45,360 bases of DNA, taken from contig CAZGHN010000016.1 of assembly GCA_964525555.1 (NCBI GenBank), positions 1 through 45,360 on the forward strand, written 5' to 3'. Shown piece by piece: positions 17,244 through 24,748 of this stretch. The stretch comes from JAFGHJ01 sp964525555 (lineage in GTDB: Bacteria; Hydrothermota; UBA3072). The translations under genes were made by a program, and so were the position numbers. Within the stretch, counting starts at the first letter, position 1. Every line of letters starts with the position of its first letter. The notes beneath the pieces are model-generated. The model was not told where the DNA came from. It worked only from the letters and a program-made list of their open reading frames with translations, and ran no database searches.

Positions 17244-17486
17244 ATGAAAAATAAGGAATTTATAACAATTGGAAAGTTTAGCAGACTTATGGATGCGTAT
17301 TTGATAGCATCCAGAATAGAGTCGGAAGGGATCGAATGTTTTCTGCCCGATGAAATGCTTTCCAAATCGTCGCACAATCACTTTGCTGGAACTTCCCAGA
17401 TAACACTTAAGGTAAAGAAGGAAGATGCCGCTAAAGCCCTAAAAATATTAAACGAAGAACCGTTCGAAACTTTTGATAATGTATAA
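17244..17486 (+). CDS. DUF2007-family small protein (copy 2)
   Basis: An 80-residue paralogue of the protein at 10299-10553, sharing DAY..ASRIESEGIECFLPD and SHNH..GTS.I.L.V...DA.KA..ILN. The ATG at 17244 is preferred over 17235. It aligns with the start of copy 1 (MKNKEF versus MEKKF), and the GGTGG between the two ATGs can serve as a weak ribosome site. It follows the second LVIVD gene in the same order as the first module. Function unknown. Confidence 0.72.
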   Translation: MKNKEFITIGKFSRLMDAYLIASRIESEGIECFLPDEMLSKSSHNHFAGTSQITLKVKKEDAAKALKILNEEPFETFDNV

Positions 17487-17520
17487 ACAGGGCAAAATCC
17501 TGAAATACAAAATTAAAATA

Positions 17521-17623
17521 TAGTCATCAGCCATTAGCCAAAACTCAGAAGAATCTATTTGCTTTTCGCGTTTGGCTCTTAGCCTTTTTTACCAATACAC
17601 CCATTTACCGATCAACTAACAAC
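17521..17623. repeat. Word-like repeats before tRNA genes
   Basis: The words TAGTCATCAGCCATTAGCC, TTTGCTTTTCGCGTTTGGC and GATCAACTAACAAC match the families seen at 549-619, 7859-7888 and 14508-14693. No coding potential. Confidence 0.5.
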
Positions 17624-17650
17624 TATTTACCCTGCCAGGGGAATCCAACC

Positions 17651-17678
17651 TTGACAAAACAAATCAGATTATTATAAT
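17651..17678 (+). promoter_or_regulatory. Promoter of the tRNA pair
   Basis: Perfect boxes: TTGACA (17651-17656), 16 nt, TATAAT (17673-17678), ending 15 nt before the first tRNA. Confidence 0.8.
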
Positions 17679-17693
17679 CATAAAATAATGAAC

Positions 17694-17767
17694 GGGCCCG
17701 TAGCTCAGATGGTTAGAGCGGCTGACTCATAATCAGTAGGTCGTGGGTTCGATACCTACCGGGCCCA
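17694..17767 (+). tRNA. tRNA with CAT anticodon, probably tRNA-Ile2 (lysidine type)
   Basis: A full cloverleaf of 74 nt: acceptor GGGCCCG pairs with CGGGCCC, the anticodon loop is CTCATAA (CAU), and the T-loop is TTCGATA. The anticodon stem lacks the three G:C pairs of initiator tRNA. The choice is therefore between elongator Met and Ile2. The C4:G69 and C5:G68 pairs in the acceptor match known determinants for the TilS lysidine synthetase, so Ile2 is favoured. CCA is not encoded. Confidence 0.9.
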
Positions 17768-17803
17768 TAAAAAAAGATGAAAAACTTAAATTTTGATAAT
17801 AAA

Positions 17804-17877
17804 GGGCGAATAGCTCAGTTGGTTAGAGCGCCGGTCTCACATACCGGAGGTCAGGGGTTCAAATCCCTTTTCGCCCA
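17804..17877 (+). tRNA. tRNA-Val (CAC)
   Basis: A cloverleaf of 74 nt with acceptor GGGCGAA/TTCGCCC, anticodon stem CCGGT/ACCGG and loop CTCACAT (anticodon CAC). CCA is not encoded. It lies 36 nt after the CAU tRNA and is probably on the same transcript. Confidence 0.93.
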
Positions 17878-17881
17878 GAAT

Positions 17882-17905
17882 AGTGCACGAGAGTGCACTT
17901 TTTTT
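17882..17905 (+). terminator. Rho-independent terminator after tRNA-Val
   Basis: AGTGCAC, loop GAGA, GTGCACT, then a run of seven T (17899-17905). It closes the two-tRNA transcript. Confidence 0.85.
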
Positions 17906-17922
17906 ATTTATAGGGGGACCTG

Positions 17923-18639
17923 ATGGAATCTGCTGAAAAGCTGAAAATCCTCATGGAACTATTCGAAAAAGACAAAGAGGTCGACAGAATAAAAAATTTG
18001 GAAACAAAAGTTCCCAAGCAAATCGAAGAGCTAGAAAACAAAATCAAAGATTATGAAGAAAAACTCGAAAAAGAAAAAGGTACTTTCGATAAAATCGATG
18101 AAAAGAGAAAAGAGTTGGAAAAAATTATCGAAGAGAAAAAATTAAATATAGACAATTTTAACAGGAGAAAAAAAGAAAGTCACACAAATGAAGAATTTGT
18201 TATTTTAAAGGAAGAGATAGAAAAAACTGAAGCAGCTATTTTGAAGACCGAAGATGAACTTTTGGAAATTTATTTCGAAAAAGACGAAGAGAAAAAGAAA
18301 GTCGATGAAGCACAGAATATATTGGAAGAAAAAATAAAGGAATTCCAAAAAGAAAAAGAAACGCTAAGCAAACAGCTTGAAGGTTCAAAAGAAAACTTAA
18401 TCATAAAAGAGGACGAAAGGAAAAGAATAGCCGCAAGACTTAAGGATGAAAATTTACTTCGTAAATACAGCCGAATAAAAGAATCCAGAGGGACCGGCGC
18501 TTCGGTAATAGAGATATCCGAATGTAGCGAATGTCACTCAACAATACCGCCCCAATTATTCGCGGAAGTCAGAAAAGGAAACACAATCATCGCCTGTCAA
18601 TCCTGCGGCAGAATCCTAATCTATAAATGGATGGAATAA
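17923..18639 (+). CDS. Coiled-coil protein with C4 zinc ribbon (COG1579-like)
   Basis: A 238-residue protein. Residues 15-175 or so are almost uninterrupted Glu/Lys-rich heptads predicted to form a long coiled-coil hairpin. The C-terminus is a C4 zinc ribbon: CSECHSTIPPQLF ... CQSCGRILIY. This layout matches the COG1579 / CT398-like family of putative nucleic-acid or sigma-factor-binding proteins; the exact function is unsettled. GGGGGA precedes the ATG. It overlaps the RNase H gene by 13 bp, a pairing that suggests joint translation. Confidence 0.85.
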   Translation: MESAEKLKILMELFEKDKEVDRIKNLETKVPKQIEELENKIKDYEEKLEKEKGTFDKIDEKRKELEKIIEEKKLNIDNFNRRKKESHTNEEFVILKEEIEKTEAAILKTEDELLEIYFEKDEEKKKVDEAQNILEEKIKEFQKEKETLSKQLEGSKENLIIKEDERKRIAARLKDENLLRKYSRIKESRGTGASVIEISECSECHSTIPPQLFAEVRKGNTIIACQSCGRILIYKWME

Positions 18640-19025
18640 TCAAAGTCTTTATCGACGGTGCTTCGAGGGGTAACCCGGGGCCTTCCGGCATCGGTGTCTT
18701 AATTCTGGACGAAGACGAGAATGAAATCAGTAAAATATCAGAAAAAATCAATGACACAACGAATAATGTTGCAGAGTATAAAGCTTTACTCAGAGCAATT
18801 AATGAATGCCAAAAATTAAATTTTTCTTCAGTACATTTTTTTACCGATAGTCAGTTGCTGGCACATCAAATAAACGGAAAGTATAAAATTAAAGACGAAA
18901 AACTCAAAACACTTTATGTTAAAACTCGAGGAAAATTATTGGGTTTTAAAAACTGGCAAATCACACATATCCCCAGAGAAAAAAATATTATTGCAGATAA
19001 ATTGGCAAACGATTCGTTCAAATAA
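18627..19025 (+). CDS. Ribonuclease H-like protein (RNase HI family)
   Basis: A 132-residue single-domain RNase H. The catalytic carboxylates are all present: D10 in FIDGASRGNPG, E50 in NNVAEYKAL, D74 in FTDSQ and D124 in IADKLAN. It lacks the basic protrusion of E. coli RNase HI and resembles the short archaeal/Bacillus-type RNase HI family. It probably removes RNA from RNA-DNA hybrids. The start lies inside the upstream zinc-ribbon gene (13-bp overlap). Confidence 0.88.
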   Translation: MDGIIKVFIDGASRGNPGPSGIGVLILDEDENEISKISEKINDTTNNVAEYKALLRAINECQKLNFSSVHFFTDSQLLAHQINGKYKIKDEKLKTLYVKTRGKLLGFKNWQITHIPREKNIIADKLANDSFK

Positions 19026-19036
19026 TTAAATAAAAA

Positions 19037-19789
19037 ATGATTTTCATTATATTCTCTTTTTTTTCTGCTCCGCTGGAAGGAAGCGGAGATGTATTTCTCG
19101 GGTACTATCCCACACAAGATACCTTATATAATGTTGATGTATCAATGTGGATAAGGGCCTATCTTGTTAGAATTAAAGAAGATTTCGATTTTTTTGCTCA
19201 ATATTCGGCTTATCTGGAAATGGCCGAACAAGAAGGAAAGGTGGTTTTCGATCCTGCTTTTACAGTTCATTCAATAATTATTGGTTTTCAGTACAATAGA
19301 AATTTCTATTTTTCCTTCTATTTAGACCACTGGTGCCGGCACTTGATAGATAGGGAGCTCGAGGAGGGTAAGGTTGTCTTTAATGCCCTGAACTTTGAAT
19401 TTTCAAACATAAAAGACCCGGCGCATCGTTTTACCGAAGATTTCTATTTCAGCGCCGATTATATATTTTACCCGCAAGGCATTTTTGTAGATTGGCTCAA
19501 TTCTAGACCTTATTATAGACATCGGTTTATAATTAACGCCGGAAAGAAAATAAGTTCTTTTAGTCAGGCTTTTATAGAATTGGAGTATACTGTATCGAAC
19601 GATAATCCGAGAAAAGTATACTATCTTATATGTCCGGAAATTTGTTTTTTCAAAAATAAAAACAACAGAGTCTTTTATTCTTTTTTTAAATATTATCTTA
19701 AAGCCAAGGGTCCGCTTCGCTGTCCCGAGAATAAGTTATTCTTCGGTATCGGTTATTCTTTCGATACCCCTTGCAATTCTAATAGGTAA
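19037..19789 (+). CDS. Hypothetical secreted protein, beta-rich
   Basis: A 250-residue protein that I do not recognise. It begins with a short hydrophobic segment (IFIIFSFFSAPLEG) that looks like a minimal signal peptide. It continues with many aromatic-rich alternating segments (YFSFYLDHW, EDFYFSADYIFYP, LFFGIGYSF), which suggests an outer-membrane barrel. It starts 11 bp after the RNase H stop with no strong Shine-Dalgarno, so translation is probably coupled. A final strand GIGYSFDT near the C-terminus fits an outer-membrane insertion signal, but a few residues follow it. Confidence 0.65.
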   Translation: MIFIIFSFFSAPLEGSGDVFLGYYPTQDTLYNVDVSMWIRAYLVRIKEDFDFFAQYSAYLEMAEQEGKVVFDPAFTVHSIIIGFQYNRNFYFSFYLDHWCRHLIDRELEEGKVVFNALNFEFSNIKDPAHRFTEDFYFSADYIFYPQGIFVDWLNSRPYYRHRFIINAGKKISSFSQAFIELEYTVSNDNPRKVYYLICPEICFFKNKNNRVFYSFFKYYLKAKGPLRCPENKLFFGIGYSFDTPCNSNR

Positions 19790-19805
19790 ATATATTATCT
19801 TTAGC

Positions 19806-20567
19806 ATGTTTACTTTTGGAATATCATCAATGATAACTGATGATAAAGACGTTTTCGCTGCAGTAGAAATAATAAAAAAAAGCTCTTTTAATACACTGGA
19901 AATCAGATGTGAAAAGGAGCATTTTAATTATGAAGATATCGTAGAGATAAAGAAATTAAAAACGCTGCTGAAGAAAACCTCTTTATCTGTATCTTCACTA
20001 CATCCTCCGATATGGATCAATATTGCACACACCGACGAGTGGACGAGGGTAAAATCTGTAAGAGAAGTGGAGAAAATTATTCTTGTTGCAAAAAGATTAA
20101 ATGTACAGAAAATAATACTTCATCCGGGAAAAATTACAGGTAATATGGAAAAAGCTTTTTTGAGCATAGTCGAGCTAGTTTCCTTCGCAGAGGAATGGGA
20201 AACAAAACTAATAGTAGAAAATACTTCTCCCGAGGATTTCGGTTCCAGAATAGACGAAATAAAAACAATTTCCGATAAATTTGATTTACCTGTCTGCATC
20301 GATACTTCTCACGCCAGCGCGAATAAAAACATATTAAACAAACTTCTTAAGACTTTTGACGGTAAAATAGAACATTTTCATTTGTCTGATTCAAAAATGA
20401 AAGGAAGCGACGATCATCTTATTCCCTATGAAGGAAAGATAAACTGGAAACCGGTAGTAAATTTCATGAAAGCCCATGAGGGGATAGGCATATTCGAAAT
20501 ACCTATTAGAGAAAACACTTCTCTAATCGAAAAACTTGAAAAAATTACGAACCAATGGAAAAATTAG
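19806..20567 (+). CDS. Sugar phosphate isomerase/epimerase-like TIM-barrel protein
   Basis: A 253-residue protein of the xylose isomerase-like / AP endonuclease 2 TIM-barrel superfamily. Probable metal-binding positions are visible: the His of SLHPP, the His of IILHPGK, the Glu of LIVENTS, D and H in CIDTSHA, and HFHLSDS followed by DDHLIPYEGKINW. The D/H pattern fits two- or three-metal isomerases and also endonuclease IV-type enzymes. The short length favours the sugar isomerase group. It starts 16 bp after the preceding gene. The substrate is unknown. Confidence 0.8.
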   Translation: MFTFGISSMITDDKDVFAAVEIIKKSSFNTLEIRCEKEHFNYEDIVEIKKLKTLLKKTSLSVSSLHPPIWINIAHTDEWTRVKSVREVEKIILVAKRLNVQKIILHPGKITGNMEKAFLSIVELVSFAEEWETKLIVENTSPEDFGSRIDEIKTISDKFDLPVCIDTSHASANKNILNKLLKTFDGKIEHFHLSDSKMKGSDDHLIPYEGKINWKPVVNFMKAHEGIGIFEIPIRENTSLIEKLEKITNQWKN

Positions 20568-20640
20568 AAAATTTACCCTTGACCTTTTGTTTTTTTTTAT
20601 TAACTTTTCGTAATTAATAATTAAATGCCGGAGGATTTAG

Positions 20641-21228
20641 ATGGTTATAGAGTGCCCTAAGTGTAAGACTAAATATGAAGTTGCAGACATGGATGTTCCT
20701 TCTGAAGGGTGTGCAGTTAGTTGTCTGGAGTGTTCTAATGTATTTACTATTTACAAAAATCCACTTAATATACAACTCACTCCTTACAGAGAAAACGATT
20801 TTGAACCAAGTGTAAGCGAAGTAAAAGAAATTTTCAGAAGAAACATCGAATCCGAAAAATCGGCACAGGTTATAGAAGCATCACCTACGGACACACCATT
20901 TGCTGAAACACCGGTTGCAACAGAACCAGCTACGCAGGTATCGGCTAAAGAAAAGCTCTCCTTCCCTGATGATCCGGAAAAACAAAGAAAACATAGGAAA
21001 GCAGAAAGATTAGGAAGATCTTTAGTGAAAGATATTTATCTTTATCATAAAGATAAGGTCGATCAGGGTAGAATAAATGGAAATCTGGTTCAACTTCTTG
21101 GAGAAGAAATTAAAAAATCCTGGAAGTTTTACAAAAAACAGGTAGATCCGGAAATTCTGCAAGAAAAAAATTATTTCAAAGATGCTTTAAACGAAATCAT
21201 AGCAGAGGGAAAAGACGTATTCAAGTAA
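20641..21228 (+). CDS. Zinc-ribbon (MJ0042-type) protein upstream of SecDF
   Basis: A 195-residue protein. The N-terminus is a C4 zinc finger, C5-P-K-C8 and C28-L-E-C31, of the MJ0042/zinc_ribbon_5 type common at the start of bacterial regulatory or envelope proteins. A low-complexity Pro/Thr/Ala-rich linker (about 80-110) follows, then a charged helical domain (about 115-190) with KHRKAERLGRSLVKDIYLYH. There is no membrane segment. GGAGGA precedes the ATG, and secDF follows by 45 bp. Function unknown; a cytosolic regulatory or assembly role is a guess. Confidence 0.75.
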   Translation: MVIECPKCKTKYEVADMDVPSEGCAVSCLECSNVFTIYKNPLNIQLTPYRENDFEPSVSEVKEIFRRNIESEKSAQVIEASPTDTPFAETPVATEPATQVSAKEKLSFPDDPEKQRKHRKAERLGRSLVKDIYLYHKDKVDQGRINGNLVQLLGEEIKKSWKFYKKQVDPEILQEKNYFKDALNEIIAEGKDVFK

Positions 21229-21273
21229 ATCTTAATTAATCTCAACAATCCATACCGACTTAGGAGGTTGTAA

Positions 21274-23697
21274 ATGAAAAATCTAAAATGGAAATGGCTT
21301 TTTATATTTGTTGTGGTAACTCTTGCGATATGGCAATTACATTATTCTTATTTATTCTTCTCAAAAAGTAAAGAAGATTTCAATAAATATTCTCAGGCAG
21401 AACAAAAAACTATTAAGTCTCGAGCTCTACATTTAGGCTTGGACCTCCAAGGAGGAATGCATCTTGTTATGGAAATCGATAAATCCAAACTAAACGAAGA
21501 AGAAGTTAAAGGAGCTGTTAACAGAGCTCTTGAAATATTAAGAAACAGAGTAGACGAACTGGGTGTAGCCGAACCAGAAATCGTAAAGCAGGGGACCGAT
21601 CGAATAATGGTTCAACTGCCAGGAGTTATTGACAGGGACAATGCGAGAGAAATAATCGGAAAGACTGCACTTCTTGAATTTAAATTAGTGAGAGAACCTG
21701 GCGAAATGCAGAATATACTAAACAGAATAAATAACACTCTTAAAAGCATAAAAGGAGATACTTTTGATATATACAGTTACTTTCCGCCTACGGCAAGAGC
21801 CTACGGTATCCTTTCTCCTTATAAAACATATATCGAAGATCTTTTAACCCTTCCTCAACTTAAAGACCAAATACCCTTTGGAGATACAATACAATGGGGT
21901 AAAGAGGTTGTCCTCGAGGGATATAAATACTATCCTCTTTACATTCTTAAGAAAAATCCTCTTCTGACCGGCAATGCAATCTTTGATGCAACTCTTGGAG
22001 TAGGAACACAGCATGACCCGATGGGGTATAGAATTGACCTAACTATGACAAAAGAATCAAGAACTAAATGGGCTCAAATTACCGGGGCAAATATAGGAAA
22101 ACAAATAGCCATTATCCTGGATGGTATAGTTCAATCAGCACCAGTTGTAAGAGAAAGAATTCCCAACGGGAAATCACAAATTACTATGGGCAATGCAACA
22201 ATGGAGGAAGCAAAAACACTGGCAATTATTCTTAAGGCCGGTGCTCTTCCCGCTCCTCTCAAAATTATTGAAGAGCGTTCTATTGGAGCATCTCTTGGAA
22301 ATGACTCCATTAGGGCGGGAACACGTTCCCTTATAGTTGGCGCAATTCTTGTTTTCCTTTTCATAATTGTTTACTATTTAAAAGGCGGATTAGTAGCAAT
22401 CTTTGCTTTGATTCTAAATCTAATATTCCTACTGGCTGTGCTTTCGGGGCTAAGGGCTACCTTGACCCTACCGGGTCTAGCGGGTATAGTGCTAACGGTG
22501 GGCGCAGCTATTGACGCAAACGTTTTAATCTTCGAGAGAATACGCGAAGAACTAAAATCCGGAAAAACAATAAGGACAGCAATAATAAGCGGATATCAAA
22601 AAGTCTTTTCTACCATATTCGATGCCAATTTGACGACATTTATTGCTGCTTTGATCCTGTTTTATTTTGGAACCGGGGCAATAAAAGGTTTCGCTGTAAC
22701 TTTATCAATTGGTCTTGCCGCAAGTTTCTTTACCGCAATTTTCGTAACACGGAATATCTTCGAATTCTGGATTTCAAGAGGTCTAAAGACTTTACCAATG
22801 TTGAGTATTTTCAAAGACCCGAAATTTGATTTTTTAAAAATCAAAAGATTTGCATTTATTACTTCAGGGGCATTTATTCTTCTCGGAATAATTTCTCTTG
22901 CGGCTCATCGTGGGCTCAAATATGGTGTTGATTTCACAGGAGGATATATAGTCGACGTACAATTCGAAGGAGAAACAGTCTCTTCAGAAGAAATGAGAGC
23001 TGCTCTATCCAAAGTTGGTTTCGAAGATGCAACCTTACAGAAAGAAAGAGAAGCAAATCTTTTCATGATAAAAGTACAGGAAAGCGATGAAGCTTCACTA
23101 AACAAACTTAAAAGTGATTTAAAGGCGAATTTCACCGACAGGAAAATCGATTTCCCAAGACAGGAGCTCGTCGGACCTGCAGTTTCCAAGGGTCTTCAAA
23201 CTAGAGCCGCCTGGGTCGTATTGTTGGGTATGATAGGAATCCTTATTTATGTTTCTATCCGCTTTACTTTCCGTTTTGGTATCGCGGCTGTGGTTGCCCT
23301 GTTACATGATCTTATGATTACTGTGGCAATACTATCAATAAGTAACACAGAATTCAGTATACCGATAATTGCCGGACTGTTAACAATTCTTGGTTACTCG
23401 ATTAATGACTCTATTGTAATATCCGATAGAATAAGGGAAAATACAAAACTAATGAGGGGAAAACCTTTCCCGGAAATCATAAACACATCATTGAACCAGA
23501 CACTGGCAAGAACAATAATAACTTCATTTACTACACTGCTTGTTCTAATATCTTTATTTTTCCTGGGTGGGAGAATACTCCATGGTTTTTCTCTAACACT
23601 GCTTGTCGGCGTAATAGTTGGTACGTACTCATCCATTTTCATAGTCGCGCCAATTGTGGCTGAATGGGAAAAAATTTCACCTTCAAAGAAAAGATAA
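21274..23697 (+). CDS. secDF: Fused protein translocase subunit SecDF
   Basis: An 807-residue fusion of SecD and SecF, the RND-like subunits that use the proton or sodium motive force to finish Sec export. The SecD half has the D1 motif HLGLDLQGGMHLVMEID, a periplasmic P1 domain (about 60-330) and six membrane segments, with GLAGIVLTVGAAIDANVLIF and ERIREELKSG. The SecF half starts near residue 530, with YGVDFTGGYIVDV and a second set of six segments including GYSINDSIVISDRIRE. AGGAGG precedes the ATG. The stop codon shares its last base with the next ATG (TAATG), so the cNMP-binding gene is translationally coupled. Confidence 0.97.
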   Translation: MKNLKWKWLFIFVVVTLAIWQLHYSYLFFSKSKEDFNKYSQAEQKTIKSRALHLGLDLQGGMHLVMEIDKSKLNEEEVKGAVNRALEILRNRVDELGVAEPEIVKQGTDRIMVQLPGVIDRDNAREIIGKTALLEFKLVREPGEMQNILNRINNTLKSIKGDTFDIYSYFPPTARAYGILSPYKTYIEDLLTLPQLKDQIPFGDTIQWGKEVVLEGYKYYPLYILKKNPLLTGNAIFDATLGVGTQHDPMGYRIDLTMTKESRTKWAQITGANIGKQIAIILDGIVQSAPVVRERIPNGKSQITMGNATMEEAKTLAIILKAGALPAPLKIIEERSIGASLGNDSIRAGTRSLIVGAILVFLFIIVYYLKGGLVAIFALILNLIFLLAVLSGLRATLTLPGLAGIVLTVGAAIDANVLIFERIREELKSGKTIRTAIISGYQKVFSTIFDANLTTFIAALILFYFGTGAIKGFAVTLSIGLAASFFTAIFVTRNIFEFWISRGLKTLPMLSIFKDPKFDFLKIKRFAFITSGAFILLGIISLAAHRGLKYGVDFTGGYIVDVQFEGETVSSEEMRAALSKVGFEDATLQKEREANLFMIKVQESDEASLNKLKSDLKANFTDRKIDFPRQELVGPAVSKGLQTRAAWVVLLGMIGILIYVSIRFTFRFGIAAVVALLHDLMITVAILSISNTEFSIPIIAGLLTILGYSINDSIVISDRIRENTKLMRGKPFPEIINTSLNQTLARTIITSFTTLLVLISLFFLGGRILHGFSLTLLVGVIVGTYSSIFIVAPIVAEWEKISPSKKR

Positions 23698-24047
23698 TGG
23701 ACAAGACAAGACATTTCAAAACTGGAGACGTATTGATTTCAGAGGGCGATATACCTAAAGAAATGTTTTTGATTAGACAGGGAAGAGTAAGGATAACGAA
23801 AAAAGGTAAATGGGTAGCAGATCTAAAGACAGGAGACTTTTTAGGAGAAATGGGTGCCCTTGATAGACGTCCAAGAAGCGCAACTGCTACTGCTATCGAG
23901 GATACAACGGTTTCCGTTCTGGTGGTCGATGAGCTTGAGAAAAAATTACAGGAAACACCCATGTTATACCATCTTGTTAAATCCTTAATTAAAAGATTAA
24001 GAGAAACAGATAGGAAATTATATTCTGAAGATGAGACTGGGCGTTAA
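23697..24047 (+). CDS. Stand-alone cyclic nucleotide-binding domain protein
   Basis: A 116-residue protein from the ATG at 23697, which overlaps the secDF stop by one base. A longer start at 23664 would lie inside secDF and lacks support. The sequence is a single cNMP-binding (Crp-like) beta-roll: GDVLISEGDIPKEMFLIRQG, then the phosphate-binding cassette region GDFLGEMGALDRRPRSATA, in which R and SA are the ligand-contacting type. It then has one C helix and ends. There is no DNA-binding, kinase or channel domain, so it must act by binding a partner. It overlaps pdxJ by 17 bp. Confidence 0.87.
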   Translation: MDKTRHFKTGDVLISEGDIPKEMFLIRQGRVRITKKGKWVADLKTGDFLGEMGALDRRPRSATATAIEDTTVSVLVVDELEKKLQETPMLYHLVKSLIKRLRETDRKLYSEDETGR

Positions 24048-24738
24048 TATTGACCATGTTGCAACCATAAGAGAAACTCGCACGGCCACTTATCCTGATC
24101 CTGTAGAAGCAGCTCTTCTTGCCGAATCAGCCGGTGCAGACGGAATAACCTGCCATATAAGAGTAGATAGAAGACATATTAAAGAAAGAGATATAAAAAT
24201 ATTAAGAGAAGTCGTAAAAACTCACCTTAATGTTGAATGTTCTCTCGATAAAGAAATTGGGGCTTTTCTTAAATCAGTTAAACCGGATTGGGTCTGCCTT
24301 GTACCGGAACGGCCTGAAGAAATTACCACCGAGGGAGGACTTGCGTTAAGAAAAGTCACGAAAGAAGTCGAGAAAGCCACTGAAGAGTATAAAAAAACAG
24401 GAATAAATGTCACTCTTTTTATAGAACCGGAAACAGAGATAGTAGAACTCTCATCTAAACTTGGAGCTGATGCCGTAGAATTAAACACCGGAGGTTGGTG
24501 TGAAAATCCAAGCGAAGCTTCATTGCGTAAAATTGAAGATGCAGCACAGGTAGGGTTAACTCTGGGGCTTGAAGTACATGCCGGACATGGACTAAATTTA
24601 CAAAATGTCGGATATATAGCCGAAATCGAAGAAATAGTCGAGTTAAACATTGGTCATTCAATAATCGCCCGCTCCATTATTGTCGGCATTGAAAGAGCCG
24701 TATCTGAAATGAAAGAAAGGATTTTACTCGGAGTATAA
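24031..24738 (+). CDS. pdxJ: Pyridoxine 5'-phosphate synthase
   Basis: A 235-residue protein, close to the family's usual 240. It condenses 3-amino-2-oxopropyl phosphate with deoxyxylulose 5-phosphate to make pyridoxine 5'-phosphate in the DXP-dependent vitamin B6 pathway. Family-typical segments are LGVNIDHVATIRETR at the N-terminus, DGITCHIRVDRRHI, NVECSLD, WVCLVPERPEEITTEGGL, AVELNTGG, EVHAGHGL and LNIGHSIIARSI. The catalytic His and Glu residues in these segments are present. It is embedded in a coupled series after secDF and the cNMP protein, with a 17-bp overlap upstream. Confidence 0.97.
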   Translation: MRLGVNIDHVATIRETRTATYPDPVEAALLAESAGADGITCHIRVDRRHIKERDIKILREVVKTHLNVECSLDKEIGAFLKSVKPDWVCLVPERPEEITTEGGLALRKVTKEVEKATEEYKKTGINVTLFIEPETEIVELSSKLGADAVELNTGGWCENPSEASLRKIEDAAQVGLTLGLEVHAGHGLNLQNVGYIAEIEEIVELNIGHSIIARSIIVGIERAVSEMKERILLGV

Positions 24739-24748
24739 AAAATTCAAG

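Noticed and set aside
24222..24650. A 142-codon reading frame antisense to pdxJ
   Set aside because: Its low-complexity Ser-rich translation is typical of a shadow frame opposite a conserved gene.
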